The notes beneath the pieces were generated by a model. That model was not told the DNA's origin and did no database searches. It saw nothing but the letters and a program-made list of their open reading frames with translations. Shown here in pieces: positions 1 to 6,250 of a DNA stretch of 6,468 nt. Position 1 is the first letter of the stretch, and each line of letters starts with the position of its first letter. The DNA comes from Candidatus Nomurabacteria bacterium (GTDB lineage Bacteria > Patescibacteriota > Minisyncoccia > Phycocordibacterales > UBA918): positions 1-6,468 of the forward strand of contig CALRHO010000048.1 of NCBI GenBank assembly GCA_943359405.1, written 5' to 3'. Made by a program: the position numbers and the translations under genes.

Positions 1-140
1 ATCGCATTGACCGCACTGACATACTCCAAAATTGAAGAAATTTCGGTATGAAAGTTATCTAATTCAGCCGGTGTGAGCGCGACCCGCGAGAGTCGTGCCA
101 GGTGCGCGATTTCTTCTTTGGTCATACGTGCGTGCATCAT
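1..140 (-). CDS. gatC: GatC, amidotransferase subunit C (partial, 3' end outside window)
   Basis: This is the N-terminal 46 codons of the small subunit of the Asp-tRNA(Asn)/Glu-tRNA(Gln) amidotransferase, which stabilises GatA in the cytosolic GatCAB complex that converts mischarged Glu-tRNA(Gln) or Asp-tRNA(Asn). The sequence shows the family signature near the N-terminus: MTKEEIAHLARLSRVALT, then PAELDNF and ISSILEYV, matching the usual pattern of a helix with LARL, an E-rich turn and an ILxYV helix. It was too short to complete because it runs off the left edge. Start choice is uncertain: ATGs lie at 140, 137 and 125. The one at 125 gives the most family-like N-terminus (MTKEEI), and none has a clear Shine-Dalgarno sequence. 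It begins 13 bases after the ligA stop, so it is probably cotranscribed with ligA. gatA would be expected next, beyond the window. Confidence 0.88.
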   Translation of the reverse strand, partial: MMHARMTKEEIAHLARLSRVALTPAELDNFHTEISSILEYVSAVNA

Positions 141-153
141 AGCAGAGGGGAGG

Positions 154-2178
154 CTAGCCCGCCAGGAGGGATCGAAAGGCGGCTTCGTCGAGTACAGGAA
201 CGCCGAGTGCAGCCGCTTCCGCCGCCTTACTACCTGGCTCGGCCCCGACTACCACGTATGAAGTCGAACGGGAAACACTACTAGCCACTTTGCCACCCAC
301 TGCCCGCACTAGCTCCTTTGCCTCATCTCGACCAAGCGTCGGAAGTGTACCGGTAAAAACAAACGTGGCACCAGTAAGCGACGAGGCAGCAGCAGTGGTT
401 GTAGATTTAAGCGAGAGGTGCTGTAGCAGGCGATCAACCTCGTGCTGGGCCCCTTCATTCGTAAGCCAGGCAGCGACTGACATTGCAATTACTGGACCGA
501 TTCCATCGATTGCGGCCAGGTCAGCTTCAGTCGCTGCGCGCAATGCTGCAATCGTCGGAAAATATTGCGCAATTAAGCGCGCTGTCTCCTCACCAACATG
601 ATCAATCGATAAGCCAATAAGGAGTCGCGGGAGTGTGGTAGTGCGGGCTGCAGCGATGGCTGTCACCGCATTATGCGCCGACCGGTCCTTAAAACCAGGA
701 AGTGATAGAAAGTCCTCGGTATTCAAATCAAATAAGTCGGCAACAGTGCTGATGAGTCCCGCATCGAAAAGGGTATCAAGAATCCGTGGTCCCACCCCGT
801 CAATATTCAGTGCCCCTTTTGAAACGAAGTGATAGAGTCGCTGTCGACGCAAAAAATCGGAGTCGAGCGATACACACCGATAGGCAGCCTCACCGGGTAC
901 TCGCTCAATACTACCGTCACCACCACAAGCAGCTACCCGCTTGGGGAAGCGGTAGGACGTAGTTTTCAAAGGACGAAGGGGCAGGAGTACTGACACTACT
1001 TCTGGAATAATGTCCCCTGCCTTGCGCAGTATAACGGTATCGCCTACACGGACATCGAGACGTTTGATCTGATCTTCATTGTGGAGTGTCGCCCGCGAGA
1101 CGGTTGATCCGTCTAGTAAGACTGGTCGGAGGTGTGCTACCGGTGTTACTACTCCAGTGCGCCCAACCTGAAGTTCAATCGCTTCTACCACAGTTGTCGT
1201 CTCAACGGCGGGAAACTTGTACGCCACCCCAAAGCGCGGCGCACGGGCAGTGTACCCAAGTTCATGTTGGAGTACCACCTCGTTTACTTTAATGACTATC
1301 CCATCAAGGCCAAACGGCAAATCTTCGTGGTGTACTTTCCAGTGATGATAAAACTTTTTTACCGATGCGAGGTCAGGACATTCCTGCGGATACGGACTCG
1401 TTGGAAAACCCAAGTTTTTGAGCAGTAAGAGTTCTGCTGCTTGCGACTGCGGCTTTACAAGGCCGGTAGCGTGCGGCTCGAAATTATCAAGATCATAGAC
1501 ATAGAGCGAGAGTGACCGAGCGGCTGCTACCGCCGGGTCAAGTTGACGCAGACTGCCAGCTGCCGCGTTGCGGGGGTTAGCAAACAGCGACTCACCAGCG
1601 GCTGCCCGCGCAGTATTAAGTCGTTCAAAATCATCCTTAAACATAAGCACCTCACCGACACAGGTAAGTGATACAGGGTGCGCGAGCAAAACTGGCAGCG
1701 ACGCAATAGTGCGCGCTGTGTGCGTGACGTCTTCACCAACCTGACCATCGCCACGCGTTGCTGCTCGCACCAGCCTTCCCTGCTCATATTCAAGTACCAC
1801 CTTCAAACCATCAAGCTTGTGCTCAGCCATATAGGTAACCCTGGCATCAGCATACGGAGTTTTATCGAGCAGCCGCTGGAGGCGCTCTTCCCACGCAACC
1901 AGCTCCTCATCAGAAAAAACGTTATCAAGCGACCACTGTCGTGTCCGGTGATTGACCTTAGCAAAAGCCGCACTGGCCGTACCACCAACTGCCTCAGCCA
2001 CACCCGAGACGACACCTAGCGTAGCCTCTATATCTTTCAGTTCTCGTACCAAGGCGTCGTACGCCTCATCGCTCATTTCTGGCGCATCGTCTTCGTGATA
2101 GCGCTTTTGGTGGTAGGCCACGAGTTCACGCAGCTGCGTAAGGCGCGTATTGAGCTTATCAGAAGCTGGCTTCGGCAT
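154..2178 (-). CDS. ligA: NAD-dependent DNA ligase LigA
   Basis: LigA seals nicks in duplex DNA during replication and repair, using NAD+ to adenylate its catalytic lysine. At 674 residues it is full length. Domains in order: Ia domain with YHEDDAPEMSDEAYD (about 27-41); adenylation domain with the KLDG motif, catalytic K121 and preceding E119; motif TRGDGQVGEDVT (141-152); NPRNAAAGSLRQ (211-222); DGIVIK (302-307) and AYKFP (329-333); OB-fold with RATLHNEDQI (372-381); a zinc-finger region (about 412-440); helix-hairpin-helix repeats (about 445-580); and a C-terminal BRCT domain (about 600-674, VFTGTLPTLGRDEAKELV). The zinc finger is degenerate: canonical cysteines 1 and 4 are V415 and S440, while C418 and C435 remain. 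The ATG lies four bases after the upstream stop and has no Shine-Dalgarno at normal spacing (a GAGG is 21 bases away), so translation is probably coupled to the pilX-like gene. Confidence 0.97.
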   Translation of the reverse strand: MPKPASDKLNTRLTQLRELVAYHQKRYHEDDAPEMSDEAYDALVRELKDIEATLGVVSGVAEAVGGTASAAFAKVNHRTRQWSLDNVFSDEELVAWEERLQRLLDKTPYADARVTYMAEHKLDGLKVVLEYEQGRLVRAATRGDGQVGEDVTHTARTIASLPVLLAHPVSLTCVGEVLMFKDDFERLNTARAAAGESLFANPRNAAAGSLRQLDPAVAAARSLSLYVYDLDNFEPHATGLVKPQSQAAELLLLKNLGFPTSPYPQECPDLASVKKFYHHWKVHHEDLPFGLDGIVIKVNEVVLQHELGYTARAPRFGVAYKFPAVETTTVVEAIELQVGRTGVVTPVAHLRPVLLDGSTVSRATLHNEDQIKRLDVRVGDTVILRKAGDIIPEVVSVLLPLRPLKTTSYRFPKRVAACGGDGSIERVPGEAAYRCVSLDSDFLRRQRLYHFVSKGALNIDGVGPRILDTLFDAGLISTVADLFDLNTEDFLSLPGFKDRSAHNAVTAIAAARTTTLPRLLIGLSIDHVGEETARLIAQYFPTIAALRAATEADLAAIDGIGPVIAMSVAAWLTNEGAQHEVDRLLQHLSLKSTTTAAASSLTGATFVFTGTLPTLGRDEAKELVRAVGGKVASSVSRSTSYVVVGAEPGSKAAEAAALGVPVLDEAAFRSLLAG

Positions 2179-2180
2179 AG

Positions 2181-2196
2181 TGCTAGTACTCTAGCA
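2181..2196 (-). promoter_or_regulatory. Small inverted repeat at the pilX-like/ligA junction
   Basis: On the transcript strand the sequence TGCTAG-AGTA-CTAGCA forms perfect 6-base arms around a 4-base loop. It covers the last codons and the TAG stop of the pilX-like gene and ends two bases before the ligA ATG. If it folds in the mRNA, it would shield the ligA start until a ribosome finishing the upstream gene opens it, which fits the absent Shine-Dalgarno. It has no U-run, so it is not an intrinsic terminator. The stem is short and AU-containing, so function is only a possibility. Confidence 0.3.
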
Positions 2197-3502
2197 GAAC
2201 CTCACGCTGAATGGTACTGGCAGCAAATGTGCCACCGAGTGTAGCTGGACACGCTCGGTTGTACCCTCGGGATGAAATGATGGTACAGACACTGCTCTCG
2301 GCACAGGTTTTTGTACTCGTGATGTTAGGGTAACTTGGTATCACCGCCTTCAGATCACTCGTATTTACGGTTGTGTTTGAGCCACCTCCCGAAGGGGGTG
2401 GGGCGCCAAAACCAAACCGCTCACGATTGGCATTCCAGTTCTGGGTGATCTCAGCACTCGACAGCGGACGGTTGTAGACTTCTACTGCGGCGACGCTCCC
2501 CACAAAGAAGCCGGAAGAGGCCGCGGGCCAACCCCCTAAAGTCTGTCCACCAATCCGCCAATAACCATCAAAGACCGCCGCTGCAGCGGTGACATTGTCG
2601 ATGACCACTCCATTCATACTGAGCTGCATGGCGCCATTGTTGAACGACACCACGGCGTAGCGCCACTCATTGTCAGTGACATTGCCATAGAGGAAGGTCG
2701 ATGCCCCTGGGCTCCAAACGCCCCAGCGCAGTTGGCCAGCGGTATCCACATAAAAGTGCCGATCATAACTACCAGAGCTACCGGTTTGTGATGATTCCAG
2801 TCCGATGAGTTTGCGACCAAGCGCTGAAGAAGTGCGGAACCAGATACCGATGGTAAAACTCTGCGGATTAGAGATAAGGTTGGTGGTGGTGAGGTTGGTG
2901 GTACCATTAAAATTGATTGCACCACCGGTAATAGTAGTGGGTCCAGTCAGGGTGCCATTATTGCCGTTCCCGCTTAGATCCGTAAGGGTCAGACCGCTAC
3001 CAGGGTAGGATGCGGGATTGCCTGCATCGAGGTGCATGACGAGGCCGCTCGTTACAATACTCCCAGCACTGGGCGGGGTTGAACTTCCACCAGGGTCTGA
3101 AACGATTAAAATTGTATCAACTTGTGAACAGCGCTGGAGTGGAGCCGTGCCCCAGGTCAGCTGATACGCGTAGTGGTGGACACGACCGTTGGTACTGGGA
3201 ATAGTGGTAACTGGACTCACCGTTGTGGTCTGTCCAAAGCAAGCTACACTAATGTCCGCCGGAGGATCGCTCTCCATCGTGGCACCGAGAGCCCGACGCA
3301 CCTGCTGGGCACACTCGAGTCCCGCATTTGCAGCATGAAATGCCACTTCGGAATCACGAGCATTACCTGCGAGTCGCACCTGTTTGCTGGTGACATCAAG
3401 AATGGTGATTGCCACCGGAATAATGACACTAATGACAAGCATGGTCATCAAGAGCGCAAACCCTGCCTGCGGTATCTGAAGATTAGTCACGGTCATAGAC
3501 AT
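2183..3502 (-). CDS. PilX/GspK-like minor pilin with an inserted LamG-type lectin domain
   Basis: This 439-residue protein is a type IV minor pilin made modular. The class III leader ends at G14, followed by mature FALLMTMLVISVII, a hydrophobic helix. Mature position 5 is M19 instead of glutamate, as is usual for PilX/GspK members. The stretch AFHAANAGLECAQQ (54-67) continues the pilin helix. The pilin body has strands and cysteines at 64, 88 and 125, then is interrupted at about 135. A P/G/S/T linker (135-148), a LamG-like domain (about 151-365) and a second P/G/S linker (366-377) follow, and the pilin body resumes with cysteines 400, 406 and 418 and ends ISSRGYNRAC...REVLLEY. The start overlaps the pilV-like gene by 20 bases; ATG at 3496 is an alternative. 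A GGAG lies 13 bases before the first ATG, which is long spacing. PilD in the same operon should process it. It probably sits at the pilus tip as an adhesin; the ligand is unknown. Confidence 0.88.
   Translation of the reverse strand: MSMTVTNLQIPQAGFALLMTMLVISVIIPVAITILDVTSKQVRLAGNARDSEVAFHAANAGLECAQQVRRALGATMESDPPADISVACFGQTTTVSPVTTIPSTNGRVHHYAYQLTWGTAPLQRCSQVDTILIVSDPGGSSTPPSAGSIVTSGLVMHLDAGNPASYPGSGLTLTDLSGNGNNGTLTGPTTITGGAINFNGTTNLTTTNLISNPQSFTIGIWFRTSSALGRKLIGLESSQTGSSGSYDRHFYVDTAGQLRWGVWSPGASTFLYGNVTDNEWRYAVVSFNNGAMQLSMNGVVIDNVTAAAAVFDGYWRIGGQTLGGWPAASSGFFVGSVAAVEVYNRPLSSAEITQNWNANRERFGFGAPPPSGGGSNTTVNTSDLKAVIPSYPNITSTKTCAESSVCTIISSRGYNRACPATLGGTFAASTIQREVLLEY
2382..2401 (-). other. UUCG-capped mRNA hairpin at the lectin-pilin linker
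   Basis: The transcript-strand sequence CCACCCCCTTCGGGAGGTGG can fold into an 8-position stem with one C-A mismatch and a cUUCGg tetraloop, a loop class known for high stability. It encodes part of the second linker (PPPSGGG) joining the LamG domain back to the pilin body. The stem is visible directly; a role such as slowing ribosomes while the lectin domain folds is inference. It may simply reflect CC- and GG-rich proline and glycine codons side by side. Confidence 0.4.
2408..3052 (-). other. LamG/concanavalin-like jelly-roll domain inserted in the minor pilin
   Basis: This segment encodes residues 151-365 of the PilX-like protein. It begins SGLVMHLDAGNPASY and contains TDLSGNGNNGTLTG (174-187), a hallmark of Laminin_G_3-type domains. 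Next come INFNGTTNL (196-204), SFTIGIWFRT (215-224), then RHFYVDTAGQLRWGV (248-262), EWRYAVVSFNNGAMQLSMNG (279-298), YWRIGG (314-319) and the closing strand GSVAAVEVYNRPLSSAEITQNW (335-356). The final GxIdEVrIYNRALSxxEI-like segment is the clearest family mark. The domain has no cysteine, while all six cysteines of the protein lie in the flanking pilin parts. LamG folds commonly bind glycans or proteins; the ligand cannot be read from the sequence. Confidence 0.88.
2873..2902 (-). repeat. In-frame 15-bp tandem duplication in the LamG domain
   Basis: Two adjacent 15-base units match at 13 of 15 positions and encode TTNLT then TTNLI (residues 201-210). On the plus strand the same stretch carries several GG runs (2878-2901), which could in principle form a weak two-layer G-quadruplex on the template strand. 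It looks like a small replication-slippage duplication in a surface loop or strand edge of the lectin domain. Confidence 0.55.
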
Positions 3503-4106
3503 TAAATAGATACGTCTCCAGCTGTACCTGTTGCGTAGCGAGCAAATTCCCTGACCGCCATGTTACCGTAGAAACAACCCGAATCTGTGGGTCACGCGCA
3601 CCGGCTCCAGTACCCACATCAAAAAACTGGACGACCCGAGTGTACGGTGTCGCTACGCTATTGGTCGTTCCGTGGCGATACAATACTCGATCAGTAGCCG
3701 GTTGTGTCGAACGTCGTATCGCACAATTATTGGTAGCGGCATCACAATCAATTGGGTTCGCCACTTGACCAGTCGCAGCCAACGATAGACCACAACCACC
3801 CGGATTTATGCTCACCGAACACGTATCCCAAGACCATCCGGACTGAGTGAACCGAGTCCATGGGTTAGTTACCGTGGTTGGTTCCTGGTAGTGGGCAAGC
3901 AAAAACTCATCACGACCTTTCTGGGCTAATTCAAGGCCTTCCTGAGCTAAAAAGTGAGCAATTACTTGTTCAGAGGCAAAGGTAGCACTCTTAGTGGTCC
4001 TGGTAGTAATCGTCAATGGCCCAACCACCACCAACAATAATACCGAGACCGCCACCAGTGTCTCCACGAGCGTAAATGCAGCCTTTGTTGTAGTTTGAAC
4101 TATCAT
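3483..4106 (-). CDS. PilV/GspI-like minor pilin
   Basis: This is a 207-residue minor pilin. The short leader MIVQTTTKAA precedes mature FTLVETLVAVSVLLLVVVG, with glutamate at mature position 5 (E15). The residue before the cut is alanine (A10), not the usual glycine. The segment FLAQEGLELAQKGRDEFL (62-79) follows the helix and is typical of PilV-like proteins. Cysteines at 96, 105, 121 and 128 could form two disulfides outside the membrane. A C-terminal strand pair, IRVVSTVTW and QVQLETYLFNVY, closes the fold. The ATG overlaps the pilW-like stop as ATGA, and the gene overlaps the next start by 20 bases, so translation is coupled on both sides. It is the only gene here with a good ribosome binding site. 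It probably acts in the initiation/tip complex with the other minor pilins. Confidence 0.85.
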   Translation of the reverse strand: MIVQTTTKAAFTLVETLVAVSVLLLVVVGPLTITTRTTKSATFASEQVIAHFLAQEGLELAQKGRDEFLLAHYQEPTTVTNPWTRFTQSGWSWDTCSVSINPGGCGLSLAATGQVANPIDCDAATNNCAIRRSTQPATDRVLYRHGTTNSVATPYTRVVQFFDVGTGAGARDPQIRVVSTVTWRSGNLLATQQVQLETYLFNVYDRD

Positions 4107-4792
4107 AGATCAAGACTCCGTTGATTTACCGTGGCTTGGATAGTAAAACTCCTTGGAGTTGCGTCAGTGTCATCAACAGACTCCGCGGTTAGATACAGCG
4201 TAATTGATGGCTGATCTGCGTCATTGTCAGATAGCGTCGTGTCAGCAAGCAGCGGGCTCGAATCCCATACAAAGAAATCAGCAGCGGTGATGTCGATTCC
4301 TTCTGAGACAATTGGTTCTGGATTGCCATTACCAATACGCCGATAAACCATTTGCTCGGTTGCATCGTAAAAGTATAGGATACGGAGTGCTCCGGTGCCG
4401 GTAACACTGTCACCACTTTCAAAAAATGACACGCCGTGCATACGGTTAGTACCCCGTCCGGTTTCACAATCACGACGAAGGGCTGATGTTTGACCGGCAT
4501 CGACTACTAACCCTTGTGCAGTTTCATGCTGTGCTCCCCCAAAAGGCGCTTCACTCGGCGCTGCTCCGGTAGCGCAATAGTAGTTGAAGCCCGTACGCAT
4601 TTCACGTGTCATACTATCAATAGCAAAAGAAAGATTGGTCATAATACTTTGCTCAAAGTGAAATTTTTGATTAGTCGCCACAAGCATCAGCACCGCTCCC
4701 GTGGTAATGGTCGTTACGACCGCAAATAAGCCCAGGGCAACAATCATTTCGATGAGGGTGAAGCCAGATTGAAATTGTAGAGGCAGTTTCAT
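4103..4792 (-). CDS. PilW/GspJ-like minor pilin
   Basis: This 229-residue protein has leader MKLPLQFQSG and mature FTLIEMIVALGLFAVVTTITTGAVLMLV, with glutamate at mature position 5 (E15) and glycine before the cut. The helix continues into FHFEQSIMTNLSFAIDSMTREMRTG (44-68), the pattern typical of PilW/PulJ proteins, where a second helical part with SxxREMR precedes the globular body. Two cysteines (73 and 109) may pair. The rest is a beta-rich body ending in SITLYLTAES and RSFTIQATVNQRSLDL. The start lies two bases after the fimT-like stop, and the TGA stop shares four bases with the pilV-like ATG. No Shine-Dalgarno is seen, so coupling is likely. It probably joins the PilV- and PilX-like proteins in a tip complex. 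Confidence 0.86.
   Translation of the reverse strand: MKLPLQFQSGFTLIEMIVALGLFAVVTTITTGAVLMLVATNQKFHFEQSIMTNLSFAIDSMTREMRTGFNYYCATGAAPSEAPFGGAQHETAQGLVVDAGQTSALRRDCETGRGTNRMHGVSFFESGDSVTGTGALRILYFYDATEQMVYRRIGNGNPEPIVSEGIDITAADFFVWDSSPLLADTTLSDNDADQPSITLYLTAESVDDTDATPRSFTIQATVNQRSLDL
4116..4119 (-). promoter_or_regulatory. Shine-Dalgarno sequence of the pilV-like gene
   Basis: GGAG on the transcript strand ends nine bases before the ATG at 4106. This supports that start and stands out, because the other starts in the window have no core Shine-Dalgarno at normal distance. Confidence 0.6.
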
Positions 4793-4794
4793 GC

Positions 4795-5433
4795 TTATTG
4801 TACCGTTATCTGACCACTGCGTGTAATTATTACCGAGCGCTGCGTCGTGCCGACTGCGGCCGAATCAAACGTATCGCCCACTCGACCAAGGGTAAAAATA
4901 ACGCTTTCAACGTTCGTAGTACGGTTACCGTTACTATCATAAAACAATGCATCAAAGTTAGGGCGCTTGAATACAATAAACACACCTGTCGTCGAGCCAC
5001 ACGCCTCAGGTGTACCACTGGTAACGCGACGAACACAGAGTATTGAAAACCGGTCATCAAGTACGCCTGGGGTCCCGAAAATGCTCACTTGGGCAGGAAC
5101 AAGGTCAACCCCGGGACCATCCTCAAAAAAGGGTATTGAAAAAATATCGTAGCGATTCGAAACTGAGCTCCGCCACCGTACACCCAGCAGGGTTGAAAAA
5201 TTACCTGAACTACCCTGTGCGTTCACGGCACTTTGCTGAGCCTCACGGATACGTAACGCCATATCGTACGCTTGGGTACGCAACAGTGAGGTGCTTGTAA
5301 ACGAACCATGGTTCGCCAAGACTACCGTGGTAACCACCACCATGATGCTCACCGCGACCAGGAGTTCAATTAGTCCAAAACCGGCCACTGACTTAGGTGG
5401 CATTCCAAGAAAAAAGCGCGAGGACATCGACAT
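4795..5433 (-). CDS. FimT/GspH-like minor pilin (pseudopilin)
   Basis: This protein of up to 212 residues has a class III cleavage site after G18: mature FGLIELLVAVSIMVVVTTVVLAN, with glutamate at mature position 5 (E23). The segment LLRTQAYDMALRIREAQQSAVNAQG (60-84) continues the long helix in the style of GspH/FimT proteins. The body has a likely disulfide pair (C133 and C145) and a C-terminal strand, RSVIITRSGQITVQ. Start choice is open: ATGs at 5433, 5427 and 5403 are all in frame and none has a good Shine-Dalgarno. The one at 5403 gives a compact leader MPPKSVAG and overlaps the pilD stop by only 11 bases, against 41 for the first. It probably primes pilus assembly with the other minor pilins. 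Confidence 0.85.
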   Translation of the reverse strand: MSMSSRFFLGMPPKSVAGFGLIELLVAVSIMVVVTTVVLANHGSFTSTSLLRTQAYDMALRIREAQQSAVNAQGSSGNFSTLLGVRWRSSVSNRYDIFSIPFFEDGPGVDLVPAQVSIFGTPGVLDDRFSILCVRRVTSGTPEACGSTTGVFIVFKRPNFDALFYDSNGNRTTNVESVIFTLGRVGDTFDSAAVGTTQRSVIITRSGQITVQ

Positions 5434-6244
5434 GAAAGAAAAAGACTAGGAGGGCACCAGCAACTAGAAACGGTGCGAACGGGACGGCACTCTTCATTGT
5501 AAGCGTTCTACCCAAAAACCACACGGGTGTTTTCCCCCGCAGCCGTCGTGCGAGCGTACTCAGGCCAAGCAAACATAGACTAACTCCTGCTCCGACCCAA
5601 AATGACAACACCACCATCGAAAAAGCACCACTACTACCCACCAAGAGCGCGAGTGGGAACGATAGCTTCACATCACCAAAACCCAGCCACCGACCACCCG
5701 ATAGGTACCATAACAGAAAAAAGAAACCCGCCACCGTAAGGCCGGCCACTGCCGTTGCCAAAAACGGTAAGGTAGAGTCAAGATACAGCCACGCCCAGTA
5801 CCCAGCCCGGGCCGTTGTTAATAAAACCAAGGTAACAACGAGTTCGTCGGGAATAATCAAGTGTCGGAGATCATACACCACAATTACCACCAAGACCGAC
5901 ATGATCGCCCACAGCATCATTACTTCAACCACATCAACCGCCATCAGTACTACGAGCGCAAAGAGCGTTGCCGTAAGTATCTCAACCGCAGCGTACCGAG
6001 GGGTAAACCAGGCGCCACAACACCCACAGCGACCACGCAGGGCAAAGTATGACACTACCGGCACCAGATGGTACCAACGAAGCAGACGACCACACGACAA
6101 GCAATGCGAGCGACCGTTTAGTGACCGCCCTGTATGCATTCGATAAATCAGGACATTGAGGAAACTTCCTATAATGGCACCGAGTCCACCAGCCAAGACT
6201 GCGAGTAACTCAAGCGGTACCCCGACGACTGCCAGAGAAATCAT
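5393..6244 (-). CDS. pilD: Prepilin peptidase PilD (type IV leader peptidase, A24 family)
   Basis: This integral membrane aspartyl protease removes the leader of prepilins and pseudopilins; many members also N-methylate the new end. Positions are for the 283-residue form starting at ATG 6244. The N-terminal part has GSFLNVLIYR (about 26-35), then a zinc-type tetracysteine loop with CLSC (48-51) and CGCC (73-76) flanking the conserved region. The catalytic aspartates are in YDLRHLIIPDE (D125) and GFGDVKL (D191), as in family A24. Hydrophobic stretches throughout suggest about seven or eight membrane segments, and the end PFAPFLVAGALLVFFF is typical. A GTG at 6262 would add six residues, but a -10-like box lies inside that extension, so the ATG is preferred. 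All five pilin-type genes around it are its probable substrates. Confidence 0.95.
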   Translation of the reverse strand: MISLAVVGVPLELLAVLAGGLGAIIGSFLNVLIYRMHTGRSLNGRSHCLSCGRLLRWYHLVPVVSYFALRGRCGCCGAWFTPRYAAVEILTATLFALVVLMAVDVVEVMMLWAIMSVLVVIVVYDLRHLIIPDELVVTLVLLTTARAGYWAWLYLDSTLPFLATAVAGLTVAGFFFLLWYLSGGRWLGFGDVKLSFPLALLVGSSGAFSMVVLSFWVGAGVSLCLLGLSTLARRLRGKTPVWFLGRTLTMKSAVPFAPFLVAGALLVFFFHVDVLALFSWNAT

Positions 6245-6250
6245 GGCAAT

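Noticed and set aside
1132..1428. Plus-strand open frames opposite ligA (also 290-601 and 1678-2019)
   Set aside because: They lie wholly antisense to an intact, well-recognised ligA, and their translations show no family motif.
2878..2901. G-quadruplex on the plus strand from repeated GG runs
   Set aside because: Only two-G runs are present and they are explained by ACC/AAC codons of the TTNL repeat, so it is at most a weak two-layer structure.
3173..3505. Plus-strand open frame opposite the pilX-like gene
   Set aside because: Antisense to the conserved pilin N-terminus, no recognisable motif, and no promoter or ribosome binding site noticed.
4103..4105. Possible recoding of UGA as glycine, as in some CPR lineages
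   Set aside because: No gene has an in-frame UGA inside it, and UGA acts as the stop of the pilW-like gene exactly where a pilin-type protein should end.
4793..4808. TACAAT just before the pilW-like ATG as a second leaderless promoter
   Set aside because: Only four bases separate it from the ATG and the gene is tightly packed behind the fimT-like gene, so translational coupling explains the start better.
5043..5300. Plus-strand open frames opposite the fimT-like gene and pilD (also 5901-6146)
   Set aside because: They are antisense shadows with odd composition and no family resemblance.
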